The translations under genes and the position numbers were made by a program. A DNA stretch of 64,000 nucleotides from Haberlea rhodopensis. Taxonomy: Eukaryota > Streptophyta > Magnoliopsida > Lamiales > Gesneriaceae. Position 1 is the first letter of the stretch; the number at the start of each line of letters is the position of its first letter. Below, in pieces: positions 10,507 through 21,100 of this stretch. Below the pieces are notes generated by a model. It saw nothing but the letters and a program-made list of their open reading frames with translations. It had not been told where the DNA came from and did no database searches. The stretch lies in the NCBI GenBank assembly GCA_907163345.1, contig CAJQUN010000950.1, forward strand, positions 62,001 to 126,000. The letters run 5' to 3'.

Positions 10507-11715
10507 AGATCCAATTGCATAGTTCAATGAATTAGAAGTATTTACCAAGAATTCGTCATATGTGTTTAATCCAATCATGCTGCTCTTAGGGTAGTTAACT
10601 TTTAATCGTGAAAGCAATTCAAAGTTCCACAAGAGACCTTTTATAGCTTTGATATTCACTTGATTAGCATCACTGATGGTCCATTATCGTCAACGAATTG
10701 AAGATGTGAATTGAAATGTCCTCATTACCTACAACAAATGGAGAGAACAGATTAATCTCAGTAGCTTTGTGCATCATATTGCTAAAACACTTTGCAGCCA
10801 GAATGAAAAGAAAAGGTGAAAGCGAATCACCTTGTCTTAAACCTCTTTCAAGTTTAAAGTCCTTAGTTGGGCTAGCGTTCACAAGAATGGACGAAGAAGC
10901 CGATGACAAATATACAAATATCCATTTTCTCCTGTTTTCACAGAAATTCATTCTTTACATAACCTGATTCAAAAATACCCGATCAACTAAATCATATGCT
11001 TTTTCGAAATCAATTTTGAACATTATACAAGATCTTTGTCTCCTCTTGGCTTCCTGTACAATTTCATTTGCAATAAGGACCCCGTCAAGTATTTGTATTT
11101 TACCCAAGAATGTAATTTGGTTTTCTGAAATCAGGATGTCAATCACTAAGCTGAGGCAATTAGCTAACAGTTTGGCTAATATTTATCATGCCACGAATGA
11201 GTGATACGGGTCTAAAATCGCCAACCTTGACAGGATTTTGTTTCTTAGGGACTAAACGATGAAAGAAGAATTAATCCCCTTCACTAATTTCCCGTTTTTA
11301 TGAAATTCCATGATAAAGTTGAGTATGTCCTTACTGAGAATCTTCCAAAATTTCTTTATGAACCAGATATTGAATTCGTCCGGCCGTGGTGACTTGGAAC
11401 TATCACAACTTCAAATTGCTTTCTGACTTTCAGCTTCTGAGATTCCTTTATCAAGGAATTGTTATCCCCGCTCCCTAATTTTTTGAATTCAAGACCATCC
11501 GTACGAAGATCAATTCTGACACATCTTGTAAATTGTTTCTGGAAGTGATCTTTAATTCCATCTTTCATACTCTGGGTCGAATCTAACCAATGGCTATCTA
11601 TGTTGATACCATTAATCTCATTCCTTTTCCGTCTCTTATTAATAGATTTATGATAAAATCTTGTATTACCATCCCCCTCTTTAATCCATTTTGCACAAGA
11701 TTTCCCTAGTTAAAT
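10507..11715 (-). pseudogene. LINE reverse transcriptase, N-terminal and palm part (fragment)
   Basis: Minus-strand frames encode in order: the pre-RT region (KEGDGNT-FYHKS type, about 11690-11580), 11356-11568, the finger motif with QILDGVLIANEIV and FKIDFEKAYD (10955-11146), the palm motif RGLRQGDSLSPFLFIL (10670-10951), and LKVNYPKSSMIG (10512-10659). This order matches plant L1 LINEs. Frameshifts and stops separate the blocks. The 3' continuation is at 5079-5779. Confidence 0.88.
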
Positions 11716-11829
11716 CTGTTAAATGGAATAATAAATAATTTGATTCGTTAACAATACTATATTCTACTAAGTGGTGTGGTATTTTATGTTGTAATTTGAT
11801 TTATTTTAGAAATGACATGAGGGGATTAG
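11716..11829. other. Junction between two LINE fragments
   Basis: AT-rich non-coding sequence with no recognisable feature. Confidence 0.4.
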
Positions 11830-13735
11830 TCTATTTAGCATCTGTCAATTTGAGAAGAATTTAGTGGATCCCTTCGACCATGAAACACAATAAGATTCCT
11901 ATCAGTCCATAAACTCCAAGACATCATTGCAAAAACATAGAAATCTTGAAGTGAGCCACCATTTGCCGAAACCCAACACCATAAATCCAACATAGAACCA
12001 CCCGTGAAGGATTGCAACATAGACCATAAATCACAAGATTTCCAAACAGTACGAGCTCTTGGACACTTGCATAAAGCATGCAAACCAGTCTCAGGATTCA
12101 AATTACAACGGGGGTACAGTGTAGGGACACTAACTCAGGAGTGAAGCCAACCGAGACAGAATTGGGAGCACGTCAAGAATAGTCCGCCAATTATGGATTT
12201 TAATCTTACTTGGTATCTTAAGGCTCCATAATTTGCAGAATAGCTTAGACATTACTTTGGAGTCACCGTCATACACTCATTCATATGTCTTGTACCCAAT
12301 AAATACCCCAACTTCACCGAATGACAAATCCATATATCGAATTGGCAAACAATGTAACTTGTAGTGGTCAATCAGCCATAAAATTTTATCAATAAACTGC
12401 CAGTTCCAATCACCAAAGTCATCCAGTAATTCCTGCACTATAACATTTGCTCAACATGCCAAAGGAACCGTAATGGGAGTGAAAGAGGGACTTCGGAGAA
12501 GCCAAGGATCCTTAAGAATGCGAATATTAGAACCATCTCTTATTTTCCAACGAAGACCACTGCGAAGTAAATCACGACAAAAAAAAACTTCTCTAGATAT
12601 ATGATGGAGAAACACCCAACCGAGCATTTAGGAAAGATGTTGAAGGGAAGTATTTAGCCTTAAATATTCGAGACACAAGTGAGTCAGGGTTCTGAATCAA
12701 CCGCCAACCTTGCTTGGCAATAAGAGCTTTGTTAAAAGCAATAACATCGTGAAACCCCATACCACCTGAAGACTTGGTAGTGCACAACTTAGTCCCTTTC
12801 ACCCAATGAATACATTTTGAAGAGTTAGAATTACCCCACCAAAATTTAGTAATCATACGTTGTATGTCTTTGCTCACTCCATAAGGCAACTTGAAAAGAG
12901 ACATAGTATATGTGGCAATAGATTGAGCAACAACCTTAATCAAAACCTCTCACCCACCGGCATAGAAAAAGATTACGCTTCCAACCTTGAATCTTTGACC
13001 AAATCTAGTTTTTACCTCAAACACCTGGAGCTTACTACGCCCTACAAATGCAGGGAGACCCAGATATAAATTGTGAGATTCTGACCTTGGCATACCCAAA
13101 ATATTGAAGACCAAATCTTTATCAGAATCACTCATATTAGGGCTAAAGGTAATAGAAGATTTCTGTAAGTTAATAGATTGCCCCAATGCATTAGCATACT
13201 GAATCAAAATGTCTCTAATAGATAGTCAGGTTGAAGTATCAGCAATGCCCAGAAAATTCTATCGTCAGCAAAAAAGAGTGAGAAATAGTTAGTGCATCAC
13301 GAGCACACTGAATCCCCGTCAATCTTCCACTAAGGACATGATAACCAATTAGAGCCGAAAGACCTTCTGTGCAAACTAAGAATAGGAAAGGAGATAGGGG
13401 GCAACCTTGACGTAATCCCCTGGTCGGAGTAAAATACCAAGTGGGAGATCCATTAATGAGCACAACACACTGGGTAGAGCAAAGATATGTCAATATCATA
13501 TCAACCCATTTGTTGGAAAATCCAAGTTTTCGAAGAACAGCAGCTAAGACTCCCCATTCACCCGGTCGTACGCCTTACTAATATCAAGTTTGAGAGCCAT
13601 CAATCCTTGTCTACCTTTAATACGATGACGAATATTATGCATACATTCAAAAGCAATCATAATATTTTCAGTTATTATACATAGCACAATAGTACTACAT
13701 GAATTCAATAACTCGACCTTTAATTCAATATCCAA
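11830..13735 (-). pseudogene. Second LINE (L1-like) reverse transcriptase remnant
   Basis: Minus-strand frames run: ENIMIAFECMHNIRHR..LKLDISKAYDRV (13544-13735); RGLRQGCPLSPFLF and an FFADD catalytic motif near 13260 (13239-13499); the KSSITFSPN and LYLGLPAFVGRSK blocks (12950-13207); RFWWG-like, HWVKGTKLC, GGMGFHD and AKQGWRL (12593-12943); and a zinc-binding/RNase H-like tail with HALCKCPRARTVWK (11835-12101). The stretch 12102-12592 also reads as LINE but with stops. This is a copy distinct from the first LINE, truncated at its 5' side near 13700 and inactive. Confidence 0.85.
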
Positions 13736-14186
13736 TTATCAACTAATGCTCCCTATTTAAAGAATGCATAGATGGTGTTTCCCATGAACAAGATATAAGT
13801 TCCTTAATTAAAACTATATTTAGTGAAACCGTAGTCTACTAGGTTCAAGACACCATTTTCAATCACAATAAGATATCAAAACTCACTAGTATGAACCAAT
13901 ATTTATTGTTGTACAGATCAACCATTACATAGTGACCAAATAAAGTTTAAATATTTCAGGGCATCAGTAACACAGTTCAAAAATATACATTAAAGTTCGA
14001 AGCAACAACACAAGGATATTTTAAACACGGTTGTGCGAGAACTTTGCGTATGGTTGGAACCCAATGGAAAAGCAAGGAAAAATAGCCAAAACTATAATCA
14101 ACTCAATAACTAAAGGATAAGGTTCTATTAATTTAGATGAAAATACCATGCTATTTTCTCATATCATTACACATCTCATTTGTACT
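13736..14186. other. AT-rich non-coding flank
   Basis: I see no gene or repeat structure. It ends with the 8-bp duplication TTTGTACT (14179-14186) of the next element. Confidence 0.5.
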
Positions 14187-15201
14187 CATGGTTCGCAATC
14201 GCGGGAACGGTGCCTGGAACGGAGGTCATCGTTCCAATTCCGATGACATTTCACGGAACGGTCACGGCGCGGATTTTTTAAAATAATATTAAAAAATTCA
14301 AAAAGATTGAATAGTTTGAAAAAATATATTTTTAATCTTCTTTAATTATAAACAATAATAACTAAGTATTTATTTCCAATAAATTGGGGTAGACTATTTT
14401 CATCTTCTTTGATTCATAAATAATATTTAAAAAGATTATTTTTAAGAAAATAACAAACTAAATTTTTTTTAGATCTTATGTACACATAAATTTATCCTCA
14501 GTATATACTAAAATTTCACAACCATAACAAAACCACTATACCTTCAAATCATAATATTAATAAAAATATAAAATCAAAAAACTAAATGAATATTTTTCAT
14601 TTAATTTCTATTTAGTTAAATTTTCAAGTAAATTGTAAAATCATTAAATCTTATGTAAAATATAAATTTATCCTTAATATCTCATAATATTTTTTATCAT
14701 TTTGTTTACAAAAATTAAATTATTTAAAAATCATTTAATTATAAAATTATTAAAATACACATAACAATTTATTTAAATAATTCCTAATAACTTTTATATT
14801 TTAGAATTATTAATATCATTTCAGATTAATAAACGTCTTTTTTTAAAAAATTTAAATCAAATAAACTACTTTTAAATAAAAACACAAACAAAAAAACTAT
14901 AACTTTAGACCCCACATATAATTACTACATCTCACTCTCTCCTTCGTTTCGTTCATCCTCAATCTCTCTTTCATTCCATTGAAAAAAAATTCAAAAAGTC
15001 AATTTTTTATAATTCACATCCGTTCCGCGCCGCACCGTTCCGCCGTTCCACCTCCGTTCCACCGATATATCGCCGATATCCGATTACATAACGCCTTTCC
15101 AGAGCAACATACGTTACAAGCTGGAACTTTAGCACGCTCACCTCCGTTCCAGTTCCGGAACGGCCGTTTCGGCCGTTCCGTTCCCGTTTCTGCGAACCAT
15201 G
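14187..15201. mobile_element. hAT-like non-autonomous DNA transposon (about 1 kb)
   Basis: The ends are inverted repeats: CATGGTTCGCAATCGCGGGA at the left and its near complement ending GCGAACCATG at the right. The flanks are identical 8-mers, TTTGTACT (14179-14186 and 15202-15209), the duplication length of hAT elements. Both subterminal zones carry many GGAACGG/CCGTTCC copies, like transposase-binding arrays. The middle (14280-15000) is very AT-rich and codes for nothing recognisable. A Mutator-type element would normally give 9-11 bp duplications. Confidence 0.85.
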
Positions 15202-17167
15202 TTTGTACTATTCCCCCACGTTATAATAATTATACATTCACATATATGCTGAAATATATACACACTCATTTAGCAGCATACATGCCTACCCTCACACTAC
15301 AGCAGCCACCAAACATCAAACTAGTGGCGCATAAATGAAGTGTAGGGAAAAGGGCAGCAAGGTTTTTAAACCAAATTCAGCAGCATATTTCAAAATAACA
15401 TCATATTTTCAAGTCATCACGGGAATAAGGTTTTGAGAGTTCAAAACAACATTATTTTTCAACCCAAACAGTTAGATATACGTATAAACACAAACTAAAT
15501 ACAATCCAAAATTTAATAATTCCCTTACCCATGATTATTCAAACAAGAACATGAACTAAACAAAGTAGAATTCACATAAACATCACCAAAACTCACAAGC
15601 AGCCACACTCACACATAGTAACGCAAGCACATTTGCACACACACGCACACCACACTTCATCTTCCACACACAGTTCAATTCATGCTTTAAAATCAGCTAG
15701 AACATAATTTAGAGAGTAGAAATCGAACAAACAAGAGTCACAAATTTCCCTTGAAAACAGCAAGAATGATCGAGCTCTCCCCTTTTCCCAAAACCCCAAG
15801 AAAATCGAACAAGCTTCTTAAGATTTTACGAAATGTTCAAGTATGATGCAAGGTCAAAATATACACACACAATTGAAGAAATTGAAGACAAAAATCGGTT
15901 GGACTTGCTCTTCTTTCCTTGCTACGGTCGACCGAGAGATGGGGGAGGAGAAGTGAAGGTTAGGCACAATTATCAAAATATTGTTAAAAAAAATAAAAAT
16001 TCATTAAATACCGTAAAATAAAAATCTTTTAACGATTTACCGTAACTCGTTTCTTAAAAAAAACGAGTTCAGCGCAAATTTCTATACAAATTTTAAATTA
16101 GGGGATAACTTATTTCTTCAAGAAACGAGTTCTTAACAAATTTAAAATTTTGTTAACTTGCTTTTCTTTTTTTTTTAATGTAATATAATATATATTATTA
16201 TATAATGTGTTATATATATATAATATATATATATATATTATAATATATATAATATTAATATGTATAATAATATAATTATAATATATATAATAATATAATT
16301 ACAATATTCATCAATAATATATGTTTCAATCATTTGGGTTGACACTCTGTTATGTGTAGGTCGTACGTAACAATTTTCACCATATTTTAATAATAATAAT
16401 ATGATAAGTTAAAAATGTGGTCACTCCAATTAAGGTAGCGGTCGTATGTTGGCTATTTTGATAATATTTTAAAAATTTTCCAGATGCTCAAATACCTCAA
16501 TACTGAGTGCTACCCATGCCGAAGATACCCTAGACGATTGACATATATAAATTCAATAAAAAAAATTAAATCAGTACTGTTTTCGCCAATTTTATTGATG
16601 ATTTATGTAAAAAAAATTGACATATCCAGCGGGTATCCTGCACCGAGGGTTCCCGGCATTTGGGCCCCTCCGGCCTTGATATATAGCCAAACTTTTAAAA
16701 TATTATAATAGCCTAACATGCAGTCGGTCCTTGACCCGTCCTTGATTTGGAATGAGTTGTCCTTCTCGGTTACATTATTATAACTAGCGGCCGACACACA
16801 CGTTGAAATTTTGAATTCAATATATTGTATATTTATACTAAATTTTATATTTGAAATATCTGATTTAAATATGATATTTATGGGGAAGATAAAAACCTAC
16901 CTCGAATATTTTTGGAAGGAAAAAAACTGGTGAAAAATTGGGAACTAAGTTGGGAAGTTAATAGTTGATCTTCCGATAATATCACTTATTTCATGGTCTC
17001 ATTGCTATCACTAAAGCAAATAGAGTGTATTTTTTGAAATTTCACAATGGACATACCAAAATGGTAGATACTCACACATTATATTATGGTATAGATACTA
17101 CCGAGCAGAACAACACATTCCAAATTATAATTATAATTATAAATATTATAATAATAATAATTATATA
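15202..17167. other. AT-rich non-coding flank with palindromes and TA microsatellite
   Basis: No gene is seen. Hairpin modules based on AACTCGTTTCTT lie at about 16047-16074 and 16108-16137. An AT/TA microsatellite fills about 16175-16310. The Tat element was inserted at the TA-rich end of this stretch. Confidence 0.5.
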
Positions 17168-17830
17168 TGATACCCGCTAGAAGATACCACCTGACAAGCC
17201 GACCTAGCTCCAAGGCATGTTACTCGTCATTCTTCGGCGAGAGCTCGCCTACCCGTCCGAGCTCTTTTGCGAGGCCCGACCTGTTTTGCCGAGCTGTTTC
17301 ACCTTACCTGTTTGCCGTCACTAACTCGCCATGAGACCTCTTTTGAGAGACCGAGCTGATAGGCCGAGCTCTCCTCATTTCCCATGTTGCTACCGGCTCT
17401 CAGCAAGGAAACCAGTCCCCCAAGAGATCTAGTCCTAGATATGCGGAGCAATATCCGGGATTCGATTGTGTTATCAGGATCTTGACATATCTGGGTAAGA
17501 TTTGGATAAACATGGAAAGAGTCCTTGTTGCAAGACCACTCTTAGGTCTCCGCTTATAAATACCAGGTTTGGAGTATTGATTAAGGACTAATGTTATAAT
17601 TGCTTTCACTTACAGCATATATTCTCTTCATATTCTCTCGCCTGACTTGAGCGTCGGAGGGGACCCGCCGGAATAACTTCCGGCCCCTTCTCACACTTGC
17701 TTCGTATTTTCAGGTCATTGCAGAGGATATTTGCTAATACCTAGGCTGTTATATTGAGTGTTGAAGAAAGAGAGGTGAACCCCCTCTCTATTGATATCAG
17801 AGCAAGTCATCGCAAATTTAGGTGATATCA
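17168..17830 (+). repeat. 5' LTR of the Tat element
   Basis: It runs TGATACCCGC..GGTGATATCA. It contains GAGCTC-rich segments in U3 and a TATA box at 17555. Confidence 0.95.
17555..17562 (+). promoter_or_regulatory. TATA box in the 5' LTR of the Tat element
   Basis: TATAAATA lies 275 bases before the LTR end. An identical copy is in the 3' LTR. Confidence 0.65.
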
Positions 17831-17831
17831 A

Positions 17832-17850
17832 TTGGCGCCGTCTGTGGGAA
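17832..17850 (+). promoter_or_regulatory. tRNA primer binding site of the Tat element
   Basis: TTGGCGCCGTCTGTGGGAA starts one base after the LTR. This is the usual Tat/Ogre-type primer site, complementary to a tRNA 3' end. Confidence 0.85.
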
Positions 17851-17876
17851 TTATTTACTGAATTGAAGACGTTGAT

Positions 17877-20800
17877 ATGGCTGGACGACGTGGACGTGGG
17901 CGTGGAGTCAGGAGGAATCAGGAAGAAAGATTAAATCCCAGTGTGGAAAATCAAGATGTTCCTCCACAGCAGGAAGATCAGGCACCTCCATCTGTTATGA
18001 AGGTGGGAGATATGACTATGGAGCAACTGGCACAATTCATCAGTCAGACCATGCAAAATACTCTTTTCCAACAACAGGTTCCGCCACCAACGGAATCTAA
18101 TCAACCTCCACCGCCTTCTCAAACAAATCAGGCGCCTTCGCCTGTTCAGCCAGAACAGGTCCGTGAAAACAATAGGGTAGCCAGTGCGGTGGTAGATACA
18201 CAAGTAGAGCCTCCGCTAATAGATCCAATGGAGGCTGTATGGGGAGAGATAAGGCGATTGGGTCAGCATCTTGGTGGCAGAGCTCCAGTGGCTAGGAGAG
18301 AAAGCCCATTCTCCCTAATTATTCTAAAAGAGGAACTCCCGCCAAATTTCAGACAACCTGCAGTGGGAGAATATGATGGAAGCACAGACCCTGAAGAGCA
18401 TCTTGGAAGATTTGAGAATGCTGCTCTGTTGCATAGGTATTCTGATGGGATCAAATGCCGTGTTTTCCTTACCACCTTGGTTAGATCGGCGCAACAGTGG
18501 TTTAATTTACTTAAACCAAACACTGTAAGCTGCTTTGAGGAGTTCAGGTCGGCCTTTCTAAACCAGTATGCCAGCAGTAAGAGGTATCAAAAAACTTCTT
18601 TGAGCCTGTTCACTACCAAGCAGAATGAGCAGGAGTCCTTGAGGGAGTTCGTACAACGCTTTAACGGGGTAGCCTTAGAGGTCCCCACTGCAACGATGGA
18701 TGTCCTTATTAATGCCTTTACACAGGGGCTTAAGGCAGGAGAGTTCTTTAAATCCCTGGTAAAGAAAACTCCTAGAAGTTATGACGAACTTCTGGGAAGA
18801 GCTGAAAAGTATATCAATCTAGAAGATGCTCAGAGACAGAGAAGGGTTGATCTGCGGCCATCAGACAAGAAGGATAAGTTAGAGTTAAGTAAGAAAAGAA
18901 CTGTTGACAGGGCTGATGAAAGTGGTCGAACTAGAAGTCAATTTGCATCACGCATACCTCTATCCATGAGCTTGGAAAGAGCTATGGAAATATGTGATGA
19001 TAGAAAGAAACTAGAAAGACCCAGGAGGTTGGATAATGGGTCCCGTACTCCTATTTCTGATAAGTATTGTGAATTCCATAGAGAGTACGGTCATATAACG
19101 AATGAGTGCCAGAAGCTTGAAGATGAGGTAGAAAGAATCATCAGAAGAGACTCTGAAATAAAAACTCTGCTAACAAGGAAGCAGGAACCTTCTCAGAAAG
19201 GACAGGGTAGAAGCCGGTACCGAGGAAAAAGAAGAGAAAAGACACCATATAGGGGCCGAACCAGGTCCCGTGAAAGGGGTATCGCTCCTAAAGAAACAGA
19301 TAATCAAAGGAGAAGGGTCGAACAGGTGGATAATAATCCTACCCGAGGAACTATTAATATGATCTCAGGGGGACCCACGGATGGAGACTCGGGCAGAGCT
19401 CGGAAAAGTCATGGTAGAAGAATGGAAACTTTCGAAGTATCAGAAGAGTTAATTGAAAGGGATGAGCCGGTCATTAGCTTCGGACCTAGTGATCTGAGAG
19501 GAGTTGCAACTCCACACAATGATGCCCTAGTCGTGACCGTAACCATAGCTAATTATGACGTAGCAAGGATCTTCATTGATACTGGGAGCTCAGTCAATGT
19601 CTTATTTAAAGATACTTTAGAAAAGATGCAGATAGAGGGGTCAAAATATGAACACATTGCAACTCCTCTGTATGGGTTCACCGGGCACGCAATTCAACCG
19701 CTTGGACAGATCAACTTGCCCTTATCTCTGGGTCATGGGATGTCTCGCATAACAAAGATGGTTAATTTCACTGTGGTAGAAGCACCATCATCGTACAATG
19801 CAATCTTAGGCCGACCTGCAATGAAGGACTTCAAGGCGGTAGCTTCTACCTATCATCAGAAATTAAAATTCCCAGTGGGTAGAGAAGTTGGGGTTCTTTG
19901 TGGTGACCAGAAAACAGCCCGCAGATGTTACGTGGACGAAGTAAAGGAAGACGTGAAGCGAGCTCGCCGGGAGGTCGGTTGTATTGAAAGAGCTGGGTAT
20001 AATGTTCCTAAAGACAAAGGCATTCCCAACAGCTTGGATGAAGAACCTGAAATAATTGAGCTCGTCTCTACTGATCAAAAAGTTAAAATAGCCAAGGACT
20101 TGGAAATAAACGTTAGAGCCGATCTCATTTCATGTTTAATTAAAAATGAGGATATCTTTGCCTGGAGTGCTCGAGATCTAAGAGGAATTAGACCAGACGT
20201 ACTAGAACACCATTTGAATGTGCTCTCGGGAGTTCAACCTGTAAAACAGAAGAAAAGACATTTTGGACCTGAAAAGGATAAGGTCATAAGAGAGCAGGTG
20301 GAGGAGCTCCTTCGGGCAGGTCAAATTCGAGAAATACAATTTCCAACATGGCTATCAAATGTGGTCTTAGTACCAAAGAGCTCTGGAAAGTGGAGGATGT
20401 GTATAGACTTCAGAGATCTTAATAAGGCATGTCCGAAGGATTGTTACCCATTACCAAGGATTGATCAGATGGTTGATTCAACAGCAGGACATCAGTACTT
20501 GTGCTTAATGGATGCCTACCAGGGATATCATCAGATTCCTCTGGCTAGAGAAGATCAAGATAAAGTCAGTTTTGTCACGTCAGATGGGACTTTTTGCTAT
20601 GTTGTTATGCCCTTCGGGCTCAAGAATGCAGGAGCTACTTACCAGCGTTTGATGGACAAGGTGTTTTCAAAACAGCTCGGCCGCAATGTGGAAGTATATG
20701 TGGACGACATTCTTGTAAAATCAAAAAGTGGCACCGATCTCATTGCCGATCTGACTGAGACTTTCTCCACCCTTAGGTCTTACGGGTTAAAGTTAAACCC

Positions 20801-21086
20801 TCAGAAATGTGTATTCGGGGTAAAAAGCGGGAAATTTCTAGGCTATATAGTGACAGAAAGGGGGATTGAAGCTAATCCAGAGAAGGTGAGAGCTATCTGT
20901 GAGATGTCTCCGCCGAAGAACCTTCAAGAGGTGCAACGCTTGGCTGGAAAAATCGTTTCTTTATCACGATTTATTTCTAGATCAGCTCATAGAAGTCTCC
21001 CCTTTTTTAAGATACTCCGGAAGGCTGGGAAATTTGATTGGGACGAAAAATGTGGGGAAGCATTTGAAGAACTGAAAAATACTTAG
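17877..21086 (+). CDS. Gag-protease-reverse transcriptase polyprotein (Tat element)
   Basis: 1069 residues. The N-terminus is Arg/Gly-rich, then Gln/Pro-rich. A retrotransposon Gag domain spans about 155-290, and a CX2H..GHX4C knuckle-like motif lies at about 398-411. The middle is basic. The aspartic protease motif DTGSS is at about 568. Reverse transcriptase follows, with CIDFRDLNKACPKDCYPLPR, MPFGLKNAGATYQRLMD and catalytic YVDD at 941-944. The ATG lies 47 bases after the LTR. The frame ends early in the RNase H connection at TAG (21084-21086). The RNase H reading continues in another frame from about 21075; the change occurs in an A5 run, so a one-base loss in a homopolymer is likely. Confidence 0.93.
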   Translation: MAGRRGRGRGVRRNQEERLNPSVENQDVPPQQEDQAPPSVMKVGDMTMEQLAQFISQTMQNTLFQQQVPPPTESNQPPPPSQTNQAPSPVQPEQVRENNRVASAVVDTQVEPPLIDPMEAVWGEIRRLGQHLGGRAPVARRESPFSLIILKEELPPNFRQPAVGEYDGSTDPEEHLGRFENAALLHRYSDGIKCRVFLTTLVRSAQQWFNLLKPNTVSCFEEFRSAFLNQYASSKRYQKTSLSLFTTKQNEQESLREFVQRFNGVALEVPTATMDVLINAFTQGLKAGEFFKSLVKKTPRSYDELLGRAEKYINLEDAQRQRRVDLRPSDKKDKLELSKKRTVDRADESGRTRSQFASRIPLSMSLERAMEICDDRKKLERPRRLDNGSRTPISDKYCEFHREYGHITNECQKLEDEVERIIRRDSEIKTLLTRKQEPSQKGQGRSRYRGKRREKTPYRGRTRSRERGIAPKETDNQRRRVEQVDNNPTRGTINMISGGPTDGDSGRARKSHGRRMETFEVSEELIERDEPVISFGPSDLRGVATPHNDALVVTVTIANYDVARIFIDTGSSVNVLFKDTLEKMQIEGSKYEHIATPLYGFTGHAIQPLGQINLPLSLGHGMSRITKMVNFTVVEAPSSYNAILGRPAMKDFKAVASTYHQKLKFPVGREVGVLCGDQKTARRCYVDEVKEDVKRARREVGCIERAGYNVPKDKGIPNSLDEEPEIIELVSTDQKVKIAKDLEINVRADLISCLIKNEDIFAWSARDLRGIRPDVLEHHLNVLSGVQPVKQKKRHFGPEKDKVIREQVEELLRAGQIREIQFPTWLSNVVLVPKSSGKWRMCIDFRDLNKACPKDCYPLPRIDQMVDSTAGHQYLCLMDAYQGYHQIPLAREDQDKVSFVTSDGTFCYVVMPFGLKNAGATYQRLMDKVFSKQLGRNVEVYVDDILVKSKSGTDLIADLTETFSTLRSYGLKLNPQKCVFGVKSGKFLGYIVTERGIEANPEKVRAICEMSPPKNLQEVQRLAGKIVSLSRFISRSAHRSLPFFKILRKAGKFDWDEKCGEAFEELKNT

Positions 21087-21100
21087 CTGAACTTCCAATT

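Noticed and set aside
14979..15338. 119-residue ORF
   Set aside because: It crosses the end of the hAT-like element and has no domain; its composition comes from CCGTTCC repeats.
16175..16310. Replication origin or scaffold attachment region from AT content
   Set aside because: The TA microsatellite alone is not evidence for such a function.
15202..17167. Host gene or promoter in the AT-rich flank
   Set aside because: No ORF of note, splice pattern or conserved domain is seen.
17400..17609. Identical 69-residue minus ORFs in both Tat LTRs (also 27059-27268)
   Set aside because: They are LTR sequence with no coding signature; their identity only reflects LTR identity.
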